A stretch of DNA of 64,000 bases from Chloroflexota bacterium (GTDB lineage: Bacteria; Chloroflexota; Limnocylindria; Limnocylindrales; CSP1-4): the NCBI GenBank assembly GCA_016191395.1, contig JACPOS010000009.1, positions 146,123 to 210,122 of the forward strand. Direction: 5' to 3'. Shown here piece after piece: positions 49,820 to 57,463 of the stretch (position 1 is the stretch's first letter; the number at the start of each line of letters is the position of its first letter). Both the position numbers and the translations under genes were made by a program. The notes under the pieces were generated by a model. It ran no database searches and was not told the DNA's origin. It saw only the letters and a list, made by a program, of their open reading frames with translations.

Positions 49820-50020
49820 GTTTGCTCCTTCACTGCGCGATCAGGTGGGACGCCGCGTACGCACCGGCGCGCACAGCGCCTGTGCGCCCGACCCCGAGCT
49901 CGCTTTCGGGAATGGAGCGACAGGTTTGACGGGGACCGCCCTTCCTGTGACATGAAGCTGGCGAACGCGTAAACGAGGCGACCACCCATCGCGCCGCCAG
50001 GCGGATCCATACGAGAGGAG

Positions 50021-50073
50021 TGGAGCGGGAGAAGGGTCTCGAACCCTCGACCTTCTGCTTGGGAAGCAGAACT
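50021..50073 (-). other. 3' part of tRNA-Gly(CCC): probable att site
   Basis: On the minus strand the bases spell an anticodon arm (50054-50070, loop TTCCCAA, anticodon CCC), a variable segment, a T arm with loop TTCGAGA, the 3' acceptor strand CTCCCGC, discriminator and an encoded CCA ending at 50021. The matching 5' half (GCGGGAG...D arm) is not present upstream. This is the classic distal direct repeat left by integration into a tRNA-Gly gene, with the element lying to the right (higher coordinates). Confidence 0.7.
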
Positions 50074-50520
50074 TCAGCTGACGTCGCCTGCGCTTCGATG
50101 TTCCTGATGGTGGCCACAAGATAGCCGTCGCAACCGACCGTGGCAATCCCAAGTTGGTGCAAAGCGGTCTCAGCGAAACCGGGCGATGTCGTCGAAGACC
50201 CCGCCGTCGTCATCGCGGCTCCAGTGGCCGCTCACGGGCCTGGAGGCCGCCGACCCGGGGAGCCAAAAGGCGACAGCCACGAGGTACGCGAGGAGTCCCT
50301 GATCTCCCTCCGGCTGTTGAACGGTCTTCTCGTAAGCGAGAGGACTGGCTGGCCACGTCCCCGAACTGCACGCCCGCAACAACGTGGGCTCGGCAATCGC
50401 AGGATCGTGTACCGCAATGGCGAGTCGTAGGCGCGACGTGCGCCCGGCGCAGCACCGTCCCTGGGTTGCTAGAGCACGCAACTCCCGAGCTCTCGCTTCG
50501 CCGCGCTCCTCTGGGTGACA
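50074..50520. other. 447-bp gap inside element end, no recognised gene
   Basis: Only frames without family similarity or good ribosome-binding sites are present between the tRNA fragment and the MFS gene. No integrase remnant is recognisable. Confidence 0.5.
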
Positions 50521-51750
50521 TCACGCCAGGGTCGAAGCCTGCACGCGCCGCACCGACGGGAGGCACACGACGGCAAGCGACACGACGCAGCAAAGACCGG
50601 CCGCCATTCCGAGCGTGTTCGGATACCCGAAAGACAGTGAGAGCGGGGCGACGATCGCGTAGCCGAGGGGGTTTAGCGCAAGCGATCCGATCCAATCGAA
50701 GGCGCTGATCCGCGACAGCGCCTCCGCGGGAACGAGGCGTTGGAGAGACGTCGTCCACAGCACATCGCTTACCGCGAATGCGGCGCCCTCGAGTGCCCCG
50801 AGACCAACGACCACAGCGAGCGGCGCGCTTATGGCGACCGCCCCGAGGAGGGCCGCGGCGGGGAGAAGCAGTGCCTCGGCGGCGACTAACGGCTTGCTCG
50901 GCTTGAACCTGAACCCAACGAGCCCACCGGCAACGGCGCCTGCGGCGATCGCCGAAAGAATCATCCCCCAGCCGGCCGCCCCGCCATAGGAGCGTTGAGC
51001 AGTAAGCGGTCCTAGCACGAAGAACGCCGGAAAGAACGCGAGCTGGAACACCCCGAACGAAGCAACCATGGCAACGGCCCACGGTCGCGCGACGAACTCG
51101 CGCCAACCGTGCCGAAGTTCGGAAATCAGCGAGGTTGCCGCCCGTCGAGTCGCCGTCGAGAGTGGAAGCGATGCCAGCAGGATTGCGGAGATGAAGAACG
51201 TACCCGCATCAAAGGCGATTGCTATCGCCGGCCCGGTCGCCGCAACAAGCAATGCGCCGGCCGCCGGGCCCGCAATCGACAAGGAGCTGCGCGTCAATCC
51301 CACGAATGCGTTCGCAGACTGAAGCTGCGGTGCGTCAACAACCTCCTTGACGAGCCCGGTCGCCGCTGGGCGAGAGAACGCGAGCGCGGTCCCTACCACC
51401 ATCTGCAGGGCGCCAATACTGATGACGGTCGCCGAATTGGTGACGAGGAGGAGCGCGGTGGCTGACTGGGCGAGGCCGCGCACGATATCGCTCGCTACGA
51501 GGATGTTGCGCCGGGCGAAGCGATCGCCGGCTACGCCACCGAGAAGCACGAAAAGCACGGTCGGAATTTCGCGGGCTAGCAAGATGCTGGCGAGCTCGGT
51601 CGCCCCACCGAATCCAAGAACCGCGAACGCCAACGCCACGGTGGCGATACCCGTGCCAAGCGTCGAAATCGTCAGCGCAGCGAGGAACCGCCCGAACAAG
51701 GGCATGCGCAGCAACCGCATCGCTTCTGGGGCGCGCAACGCTGTCCTCAT
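50521..51750 (-). CDS. MFS transporter, drug-efflux type (409 aa)
   Basis: Twelve predicted transmembrane helices. The cytoplasmic loop motif GGVAGDRFARRNILV between helices 2 and 3 matches the MFS motif A, and SRPAATGLVKEVVDAPQLQ is typical of the MFS_3 enterobactin-exporter/macrolide-efflux-like group. It is likely the exporter of the cluster product or a self-resistance pump. ATG 51750 is chosen: a TAGAAT box lies 11 nt upstream and overlaps any longer start. It is divergent from the acyltransferase gene, so a shared control region of about 145 bp serves both sides of the cluster. Confidence 0.88.
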   Translation of the reverse strand: MRTALRAPEAMRLLRMPLFGRFLAALTISTLGTGIATVALAFAVLGFGGATELASILLAREIPTVLFVLLGGVAGDRFARRNILVASDIVRGLAQSATALLLVTNSATVISIGALQMVVGTALAFSRPAATGLVKEVVDAPQLQSANAFVGLTRSSLSIAGPAAGALLVAATGPAIAIAFDAGTFFISAILLASLPLSTATRRAATSLISELRHGWREFVARPWAVAMVASFGVFQLAFFPAFFVLGPLTAQRSYGGAAGWGMILSAIAAGAVAGGLVGFRFKPSKPLVAAEALLLPAAALLGAVAISAPLAVVVGLGALEGAAFAVSDVLWTTSLQRLVPAEALSRISAFDWIGSLALNPLGYAIVAPLSLSFGYPNTLGMAAGLCCVVSLAVVCLPSVRRVQASTLA

Positions 51751-51761
51751 TGGGTATGGTG

Positions 51762-51767
51762 ATTCTA
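51762..51767 (-). promoter_or_regulatory. -10 box TAGAAT for the MFS gene
   Basis: TAGAAT on the minus strand ends 11 nt before ATG 51750. A possible rightward box TACCAT lies at 51846 for the divergent acyltransferase gene. Confidence 0.4.
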
Positions 51768-51894
51768 GGAAATCCATCGGCGGTGGACCGGGGGTTCCAA
51801 CGATGGTCACGACGCTGCTGGCTTAGGTCGTCCGAGCGCCACCGCTACCATCCGTGCCCAGGGACAGGCAACCTAGAGGAGCGGCCCCCTCACA

Positions 51895-52887
51895 GTGACC
51901 GTCGACCCGATTTCACTCGCCCAATACAGCGAGCTCTTCGAATCACCGAGCTCGGCTGCGACTCACGGTGCATACGGCGCGCCGGCCTTACTGCAGACTG
52001 CATTCGCTGACGCCCGCTGGGAAGGCTCGATTCTTCGCTCTCGCGCAGCCGGCGGCGATGTGACTATCAGCGTCCTAAGGACCAACGTCCGCCTAATCAA
52101 GACTTCTCAAATGGTGTCGACTTTGCGCAGGTTCGGGATCGACGTGGACGAGTGGGCTGGGCTGACCCTGATCGGCGGCACCCCCGCTGGAAGCGGGTTT
52201 GTCTACGACGCGTCGTCGACTCAATCGTCGCGGAGGGCGGCGCTGAACCAACTGCTGGCGCGAGTGGCTTCCGATGCCGCCAATGAAACGGACCACCTAA
52301 TTGCAATGTGGGCGAACGACGAGATGGCCAGCGCATTCACCGAGGTATCGGCGACGAGCGTCGCCGTCGCCGTTGATGTGCACTCGTGGATGCCGGTGGG
52401 AGGCAGCGAGGGGTTGAACTCCGAGGCACGCGCAAACCTGCGTCGAGATGCAAGGCGTTTTGCGGCGAAGCGCATCGGGTGGCGATTGGTCCCAGCCGTC
52501 GACGCCGTTTCGAACATCGGCAGCATGATCGTTCGAACGAAGGCGCGCCATGGTTGGCCGGATGCCGTTCGCAGGATCCGGGAAGAGATGGAAACGATGA
52601 GCCAAGCACCTGGCTTGCAGACGTTTGGTGTCATCGTGACTCGCGACGCAACCGTCGTCGCCGGGAGTCTCTGTTGGAGCTGGCGCGGAACAGTGCACGT
52701 GGTCGAGCTGGGCTTCGACGAGCTGGACATCGACAGCCGAGATTCGTACCTCGCGGCGCTCATCCACGGACCCCTCGAGGGCGCGCGCGAGCACGGAGCC
52801 GCGCGCCTCGACCTCGGCGTCATGTCCAGCGCTCCGAAGATGCGGCGGGGAGCGCAGACGGAACCGTCTTATCTCCTCCACACCTGA
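51895..52887 (+). CDS. FemAB/GNAT-like acyltransferase (330 aa)
   Basis: The C-terminal half has a GNAT-fold appearance like FemAB/BioF2-type and peptidogalycan-like acyltransferases: NLRRDARRFAAKRIGWRLVP, LQTFGVIVTRDATVVAGSLC, WRGTVHVVELGFDELDIDSR and DSYLAALIHGPLEGAREHGA followed by RLDLGVMS. The N-terminal half is a second, more degenerate copy. Some FemX-type enzymes take the acyl group from aminoacyl-tRNA, which is notable next to two synthetase-like genes. It is first in the rightward run of cluster genes. GTG start at 51895 with AGGAG upstream. Family assignment is moderate, donor unknown. Confidence 0.65.
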   Translation: MTVDPISLAQYSELFESPSSAATHGAYGAPALLQTAFADARWEGSILRSRAAGGDVTISVLRTNVRLIKTSQMVSTLRRFGIDVDEWAGLTLIGGTPAGSGFVYDASSTQSSRRAALNQLLARVASDAANETDHLIAMWANDEMASAFTEVSATSVAVAVDVHSWMPVGGSEGLNSEARANLRRDARRFAAKRIGWRLVPAVDAVSNIGSMIVRTKARHGWPDAVRRIREEMETMSQAPGLQTFGVIVTRDATVVAGSLCWSWRGTVHVVELGFDELDIDSRDSYLAALIHGPLEGAREHGAARLDLGVMSSAPKMRRGAQTEPSYLLHT

Positions 52888-52997
52888 AGACGGTCCGCGG
52901 AGAGTGGTGCGTAGCCTACATGCTCCGAATTGCCCGCCCGCGGCGGGGTTCATTGGCACCGAAGGGCTGAGCCGCCGGAGCTGAGACACTTCTCGAC

Positions 52998-54515
52998 ATG
53001 CTCGACTTCTCCGACCCGACCGCCCCAGCGTACTCAACGCCGGGCGCCTCACCGATCACGTACGCCACGTTGCGTGAGACCGTGTCGGCGCTTGCCCGGC
53101 AATTCGAGGCACGGGGGCTGTCCAGAACCGCCGTGGCGGTGGCCGGGCCTCGCGGCCTACCAGCGATCACCTCGCTGCTCGCCGCGTACGACGCGAACCT
53201 CTGTTTTCTGCCGCTGCCCGTGCCGACCCCGCCCGCCTGGATCGCGACGCTCGCTGCCCACCCGGCGCTCTCCGCCGCGATCGTGGACGGCACAAGCGGC
53301 CTCGAGAGCTGGGAGGCAGCTGGCTGGGCGCCGGTCCTCGAGCTCTCAGTCGTTAGCGGCCAGTTTCCAAGAGGGTGGTGGTTGCTCAGCATCGAGCGCA
53401 CGGAAGCTCGTCACACCTCCGGCCTCGCCTACGTGCTGCCGACCTCCGGATCAACGGGGACCCCGAAGGGCGTGGAAGTTAGCCGCGACGCCTTCGAGCG
53501 GAAGATCGCGAGGCTGACAACGCTCTGGCCGGCTGCGCCGCGCTCGCGGTGGCTGAACTGGCATCACTATTCTTTTGATGTGTCCCTCTGGGAAGTCTTC
53601 GGCTGCCTCTCGACCGGCGGCACGCTTGTCGGAACGGACGACGCGACGGCCGCCGACCCGTGGGCACTTGCCGAGGTCATTGAATCGACGAACCCCAAAG
53701 TGATCTCGATGACCCCTTCGGGTTGGCGAAACCTGCCGGACAGCTTCGGAAGTGGCCTTACGGACTCCCGCTTGATCCTCGCGGGCGAGCTTGCCCGCGT
53801 GGAGGAAATTCGGTCCTGGGCCACTTCGCGCGACATCAAGGAGATCTGGAACGCCTACGGTCCGACCGAGGCGACCATCTACGCGACCGCAGGACGGATC
53901 TGGCCCGCGACGGAAGCTTGGCACGGCGCGTCGATCGGGCGCGCGCTGCCTGGGGTCGAGGTTCGCCTGCGGGGCCACGGTCCCACCGCTAAGGAACTCG
54001 TCTTGGGCGGCGAATCGATCGCTGTTGGCTACGGGTCTTGGTTCGGTCCGGTGGGTGATTTCGATCAGCGCCGTTTCGAGCGGGCAGCCGACAAGCGCTG
54101 GTATTCGACGGGCGACCTAGTCACGTTTCAGGAGGATGAGTCCCTGCAATTCATGGGCCGCGGCGACCGACAAGTAAAGGTTCAGGGCGTGCGGATTGAG
54201 CTCGGCGCGATTGAAACGGTCGCGCAACGAGTTGACGGCGTCGGCTCGGCATCGGCTGCCCTCGGGATGAACCGTCGCGGAAGAGAGGGCGTCGTGCTCG
54301 CCGTCATCGGGAAGGGTGGCGACCCGTTGGATGAGGATCTCATGCGACGCGAAGTCCGACAGGCCTTGACCGCCACCCTGCCAAGCCATCACCAACCGGC
54401 ACACATAATGATCATGGCGGTCGCCCCCTTGACGAGGAGCGGCAAACTTGACGCGGCCAGCATCAAGGATGCGTGGCTCCGATCCGGGTGGCTGATCAAG
54501 GACCCCCACCATTGA
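52998..54515 (+). CDS. free-standing NRPS adenylation domain (505 aa)
   Basis: Core motifs in order: A3 LPTSGSTGTPKGVEVS (about 148-163), A4 FDVSLWEVFGCLSTGG, A5 NAYGPTEATIYA, A7 YSTGDLV, A8 GRGDRQVKVQGVRIELGAIE and A10 LTRSGKLD with the catalytic Lys. It activates an amino acid as the AMP ester and loads it on a carrier protein. By-eye alignment with GrsA gives a specificity code of about D-V-W-S-I-A-A-I-Y-K, close to the Phe code of GrsA, so a bulky or aromatic amino acid is likely. No fused carrier domain; the carrier gene overlaps its stop. A-domain identity is sure, substrate only inferred. Confidence 0.92.
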   Translation: MLDFSDPTAPAYSTPGASPITYATLRETVSALARQFEARGLSRTAVAVAGPRGLPAITSLLAAYDANLCFLPLPVPTPPAWIATLAAHPALSAAIVDGTSGLESWEAAGWAPVLELSVVSGQFPRGWWLLSIERTEARHTSGLAYVLPTSGSTGTPKGVEVSRDAFERKIARLTTLWPAAPRSRWLNWHHYSFDVSLWEVFGCLSTGGTLVGTDDATAADPWALAEVIESTNPKVISMTPSGWRNLPDSFGSGLTDSRLILAGELARVEEIRSWATSRDIKEIWNAYGPTEATIYATAGRIWPATEAWHGASIGRALPGVEVRLRGHGPTAKELVLGGESIAVGYGSWFGPVGDFDQRRFERAADKRWYSTGDLVTFQEDESLQFMGRGDRQVKVQGVRIELGAIETVAQRVDGVGSASAALGMNRRGREGVVLAVIGKGGDPLDEDLMRREVRQALTATLPSHHQPAHIMIMAVAPLTRSGKLDAASIKDAWLRSGWLIKDPHH

Positions 54516-54751
54516 CGCGCCCCTTGAGAGAATGGGAAGGCATCGTTCTCAGCGCGATGAGAACTGTGCTCCAGGATCAAACCATTGATGGCGACAGCAA
54601 CTTCTTCCTGTATGGCGGGAACTCCATCCTCGCTGCGATGCTCGCAGACGAGATCGAGCTCAGCTGTGGCACGCCGATTCGCATCCAAGCCATCCTGGAG
54701 AATCCCAGCGCGACCGAGCTTGCAGCGATGCTCGTCCGGACCGAGGCATAG
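54512..54751 (+). CDS. peptidyl carrier protein (79 aa)
   Basis: Stand-alone carrier protein of normal size. The phosphopantetheine site is GDSNFFLYGGNSILAAMLAD, with Ser at about residue 38, and the helix-3 region is IQAILENPSATELAAMLV. The start is probably TTG 54512, overlapping the adenylation gene stop by 4 nt, which implies coupled translation of A and carrier proteins. It is the expected acceptor of the amino acid activated by the preceding gene. Confidence 0.88.
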   Translation: MTRPLREWEGIVLSAMRTVLQDQTIDGDSNFFLYGGNSILAAMLADEIELSCGTPIRIQAILENPSATELAAMLVRTEA

Positions 54752-54816
54752 AGGGACTCGCTCGAAGGTGCCTTGCGCTTCCCGGATTGACGGCTACGAG
54801 GGCCGAGCGGCGCCCA

Positions 54817-55470
54817 TTACCCCGTCGCGAATGCGACGGTCATTGCAGCGTCCGCGTCGGGCCAGGAAGTCTCGATCCGCCAGCGTCGACCAAACGCCGA
54901 GACGACCGCCCCGGGCAGTAGGACGCTGTCGGCGAGATCGAGGGCAAGTGGGTCCGCGCCGAGGCCTGTTCGGGCCGCCTTGAGGATGGCCTCCTTCGAC
55001 GTCCAGAGTGCCGCTGACGTCGCCGCGGCCGCGGCCGGCGAGGCGTCGACCAACGCGAGCTCAGCGGGGGAGAGCGATACGCGGTTCACCCGGTGCCACT
55101 CGGGGCCCGACAGCCGCTCAATGTCGATCCCGATCGGCTCGGCCCCGAAGTCCAGTGCCAGACCGACATATGGCTGTCGTCGTGCCCAGCTGACTGTCGC
55201 GAACTCAGCGCCACCCAACCAAAGGTGTGGCGCGCCGTGGCGAGATGTGTCGCATACCGGGCAACGTTGGGTAAGTGACCAATCCGGCGCGATATGGTCG
55301 AGCTCGGTACGAAGGCTCTCTCGAACCCAGCCGCGGGCCTGCTCGAAATCCCGTCGATCCGATTGCCGCGCGAAGCCAGTCGCGCGCGCCCGCTCGTCGC
55401 CAGACAGCCGCAATGCTCGCGCAACCGCAGGGACAAGCTTGGTCCATTTCACTACGTATCGGTCAGCCAC
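54817..55470 (-). CDS. Sfp-type 4'-phosphopantetheinyl transferase (217 aa)
   Basis: Transfers phosphopantetheine from CoA to the Ser of carrier proteins. The family motifs are EPIGIDIERL (Mg-binding Asp/Glu) and WTSKEAILKAARTGL (WxxKEA). Length fits Sfp-type two-lobed enzymes. GTG 55470 is chosen, leaving 47 bp to the divergent SDR gene; an ATG 55548 is possible but overlaps it. It lies antisense inside the otherwise rightward cluster, between the carrier gene it should modify and the SDR gene. A dedicated PPTase supports the cluster being self-sufficient after transfer. Confidence 0.9.
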   Translation of the reverse strand: MADRYVVKWTKLVPAVARALRLSGDERARATGFARQSDRRDFEQARGWVRESLRTELDHIAPDWSLTQRCPVCDTSRHGAPHLWLGGAEFATVSWARRQPYVGLALDFGAEPIGIDIERLSGPEWHRVNRVSLSPAELALVDASPAAAAATSAALWTSKEAILKAARTGLGADPLALDLADSVLLPGAVVSAFGRRWRIETSWPDADAAMTVAFATG

Positions 55471-55517
55471 GATCGGCGACCGCAGTACGCCGCAGCGACC
55501 ACTCCGCACTTGAGCGC

Positions 55518-56366
55518 GTGACGAAGACACCGAACGGCGCCGATCCATGGGCCTTGATGCTAGGCGGAACGTCGAGGCTCGGGCAGCGTCTTGCCTCTCG
55601 CCTGGAAGTCATCGGTGTTCGTGTCGTTCTCACGACTCGGACCGCGCTCGACCCCGCGCAAATCTCCGTTGACGTGCGGCGGCAAGTGTGGCGAGACCCG
55701 AACACCTGGGCGCGGGAGTTCAAGCAGCGTGGATTGCAGAAGCTGGGGTGCGTCGCCATCGTTGACCTTGTATCCGATCGCGAGCTGCCTGAAGTCGACG
55801 TCCTGGCCGTCGAGGTATTGGTGGCCGCTGCGGCCGGCGCCACGACTGCGGAACGTTCGCCGACGACGATCTACGTCGGCAGCGTTGCAGATGGCCGGTC
55901 CGGCGGACGCTACGCGACCGGGAAGCGCCTCGCCCGTCACAGGGCCCAAGAGCTCGGGGTCTCATTTGTCGTTCGGCTCCCCCCGCTTCTCGACGCGGCT
56001 ACGGAGTCGATGCGACTTCCCGCCGAGAGGAGGTTGTTGTGGTGGTTCCGCAACCTTGCCGCTACGGTCGAGCTTCCGACGATGTCCTACGACGACGCCG
56101 CACTCGTCCTGAGGGACTTGATAATGGCCGGGCGCGTCGAGGCAAGCCGTCGAATGAGTGGCGTCATCCGCCGTAGAACACTCGGCTCGATCCTCGATAT
56201 TCCGGCCTCGCCGCGTGCTCCGGCTCACCTCGAGCGGCTCGCTTGGCGAGTCCTGCGCGCAATCGGTAACAGGTCGTCAAGGGATTCACTTCGCCGGCTG
56301 GCTTCGTGGTGCGAAATCGCATTCGGAGCGCCTAGCCATTACGACACCGCGGAGATAAGGGGATAG
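55518..56366 (+). CDS. SDR/NAD(P)-dependent reductase-like protein (282 aa)
   Basis: The N-terminal nucleotide-binding motif WALMLGGTSRLGQRLASRL (about 10-28) and a catalytic-type YATGK (YxxxK) mark an atypical short-chain dehydrogenase/epimerase. The C-terminal third (YDDAALVLRDLIMAGRVEAS) is typical of NAD-dependent epimerase relatives. Some acidic and Ser residues of the classical triad are not obvious. It probably reduces or rearranges an intermediate of the cluster product. GTG 55518 start; the DAO-type gene starts 1 bp after its stop. Confidence 0.75.
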   Translation: MTKTPNGADPWALMLGGTSRLGQRLASRLEVIGVRVVLTTRTALDPAQISVDVRRQVWRDPNTWAREFKQRGLQKLGCVAIVDLVSDRELPEVDVLAVEVLVAAAAGATTAERSPTTIYVGSVADGRSGGRYATGKRLARHRAQELGVSFVVRLPPLLDAATESMRLPAERRLLWWFRNLAATVELPTMSYDDAALVLRDLIMAGRVEASRRMSGVIRRRTLGSILDIPASPRAPAHLERLAWRVLRAIGNRSSRDSLRRLASWCEIAFGAPSHYDTAEIRG

Positions 56367-56367
56367 C

Positions 56368-57438
56368 GTGAACACGTCCCATGCGGTCGACGTCCTAGTC
56401 ATCGGAGCTGGTTTCACCGGGCTGTGCATCGCCCGAGAGGCCGCCATGCGAGGTTCCTCGGTCATCGTCGTGGGGCGAGAGGATCTCGAGGCGGCATCGG
56501 CTTCTGCCCGGAACTTTGGGCAGCTCCACTCAGGGGCAGTCTATGCAACCTTCCTGCCATCGGTGGCGAGCGAGTGCGCAGCGGCACGTCGCGCTTGGGT
56601 CGAATACATCCCAGAACCGTGCTACATCGGGGCGGCATCGGGCCTCATGTTGTTCCGAGAGCAAGCTAACGCAACGTCGTACGAAGCGGCGTGGAACGAA
56701 CTCGGGATTGAGTACGAGGAGATTCGCCTTCACGATGCGGCGGCGATCACCCGGGCCGCCGATGCATCGGTTGTCGCCGCATTTCAAACAAAAGACCGTG
56801 CGGTCGATACGGTCAAGCTTCTTGCCCAACTCGTTACCGACTGCGAAGGACGAGGGGTTGAGATGCGACAGAGCCCGCTCGCCTCGCTGTACCTCGAACC
56901 TGGCGGCGCACCGCAGGTAAGAACAGAAACTTCGACGTATTCGGGCAGGGTAACAGTGCTCGCCGCCGGCAGTTGGACGCCTGCCGTCCTGGGCGACATG
57001 GGTATCCAAAGCCCGCTTGTCCAATTGGCGTTGCCGTATCTCGAGGTCCACCAGCCGCTCGTCGACCGTGTGATCTACAACCTCGACGGCAGTCTCGTTG
57101 CTGCCAGCCCCACACTAGGCGGATGTCGCGTGGCCCTGCCGGGGCGCACCAAACGACCCATCGACAACGCCGAGATCGAACGGCGCCTGCGCCACGCGGC
57201 CGCGAGCTTCCGGGATGACGATGCCTCGACGATCGTGGCGGACTTGGCCTGGGGGAGTGTCGCCGAGCCGCCATCGCCGGTGGGGGCCGATCCTGCGGCG
57301 TTTCTCGTGAATCTCACCGCCCCTCCCAGTGGGTGGGGTCAGGCGGACGGAGTGTTCGTTGCGTCCTGTGGGAAATGGACGTCGGCACTGGCGTTCGGGG
57401 CCATCGCGGCCAACGCGGCGATGGAGGCTATTCATTGA
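56368..57438 (+). CDS. DAO-family FAD-dependent oxidoreductase (356 aa)
   Basis: FAD-binding motif VLVIGAGFTGLCIAREAAM at the N terminus and SARNFGQLHSGAVYATFLPS, which resembles the glycerol-3-phosphate dehydrogenase/L-2-hydroxyglutarate oxidase motif xNHGQLHSG. Near the C terminus FVASCGKWTSALAFGAIAAN closes the FAD domain. It would oxidise an amine, amino acid or hydroxy acid. Placed between the SDR and the TrpD-like gene, it is probably a tailoring oxidase of the cluster. GTG start 1 bp after the SDR stop. Confidence 0.85.
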   Translation: MNTSHAVDVLVIGAGFTGLCIAREAAMRGSSVIVVGREDLEAASASARNFGQLHSGAVYATFLPSVASECAAARRAWVEYIPEPCYIGAASGLMLFREQANATSYEAAWNELGIEYEEIRLHDAAAITRAADASVVAAFQTKDRAVDTVKLLAQLVTDCEGRGVEMRQSPLASLYLEPGGAPQVRTETSTYSGRVTVLAAGSWTPAVLGDMGIQSPLVQLALPYLEVHQPLVDRVIYNLDGSLVAASPTLGGCRVALPGRTKRPIDNAEIERRLRHAAASFRDDDASTIVADLAWGSVAEPPSPVGADPAAFLVNLTAPPSGWGQADGVFVASCGKWTSALAFGAIAANAAMEAIH

Positions 57439-57463
57439 CCAGTGTGCCCATGCCCGGCCCGCA

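Noticed and set aside
50021..50100. Complete tRNA-Gly gene
   Set aside because: The 5' acceptor strand and D arm are absent, so only the 3' part is present; treated as an att site.
49830..50213. 127-codon minus-strand frame ending near KVEGSRPFSRS
   Set aside because: That peptide is the well-known translation of a tRNA 3' end and not a protein motif; the rest has no family similarity or ribosome-binding site.
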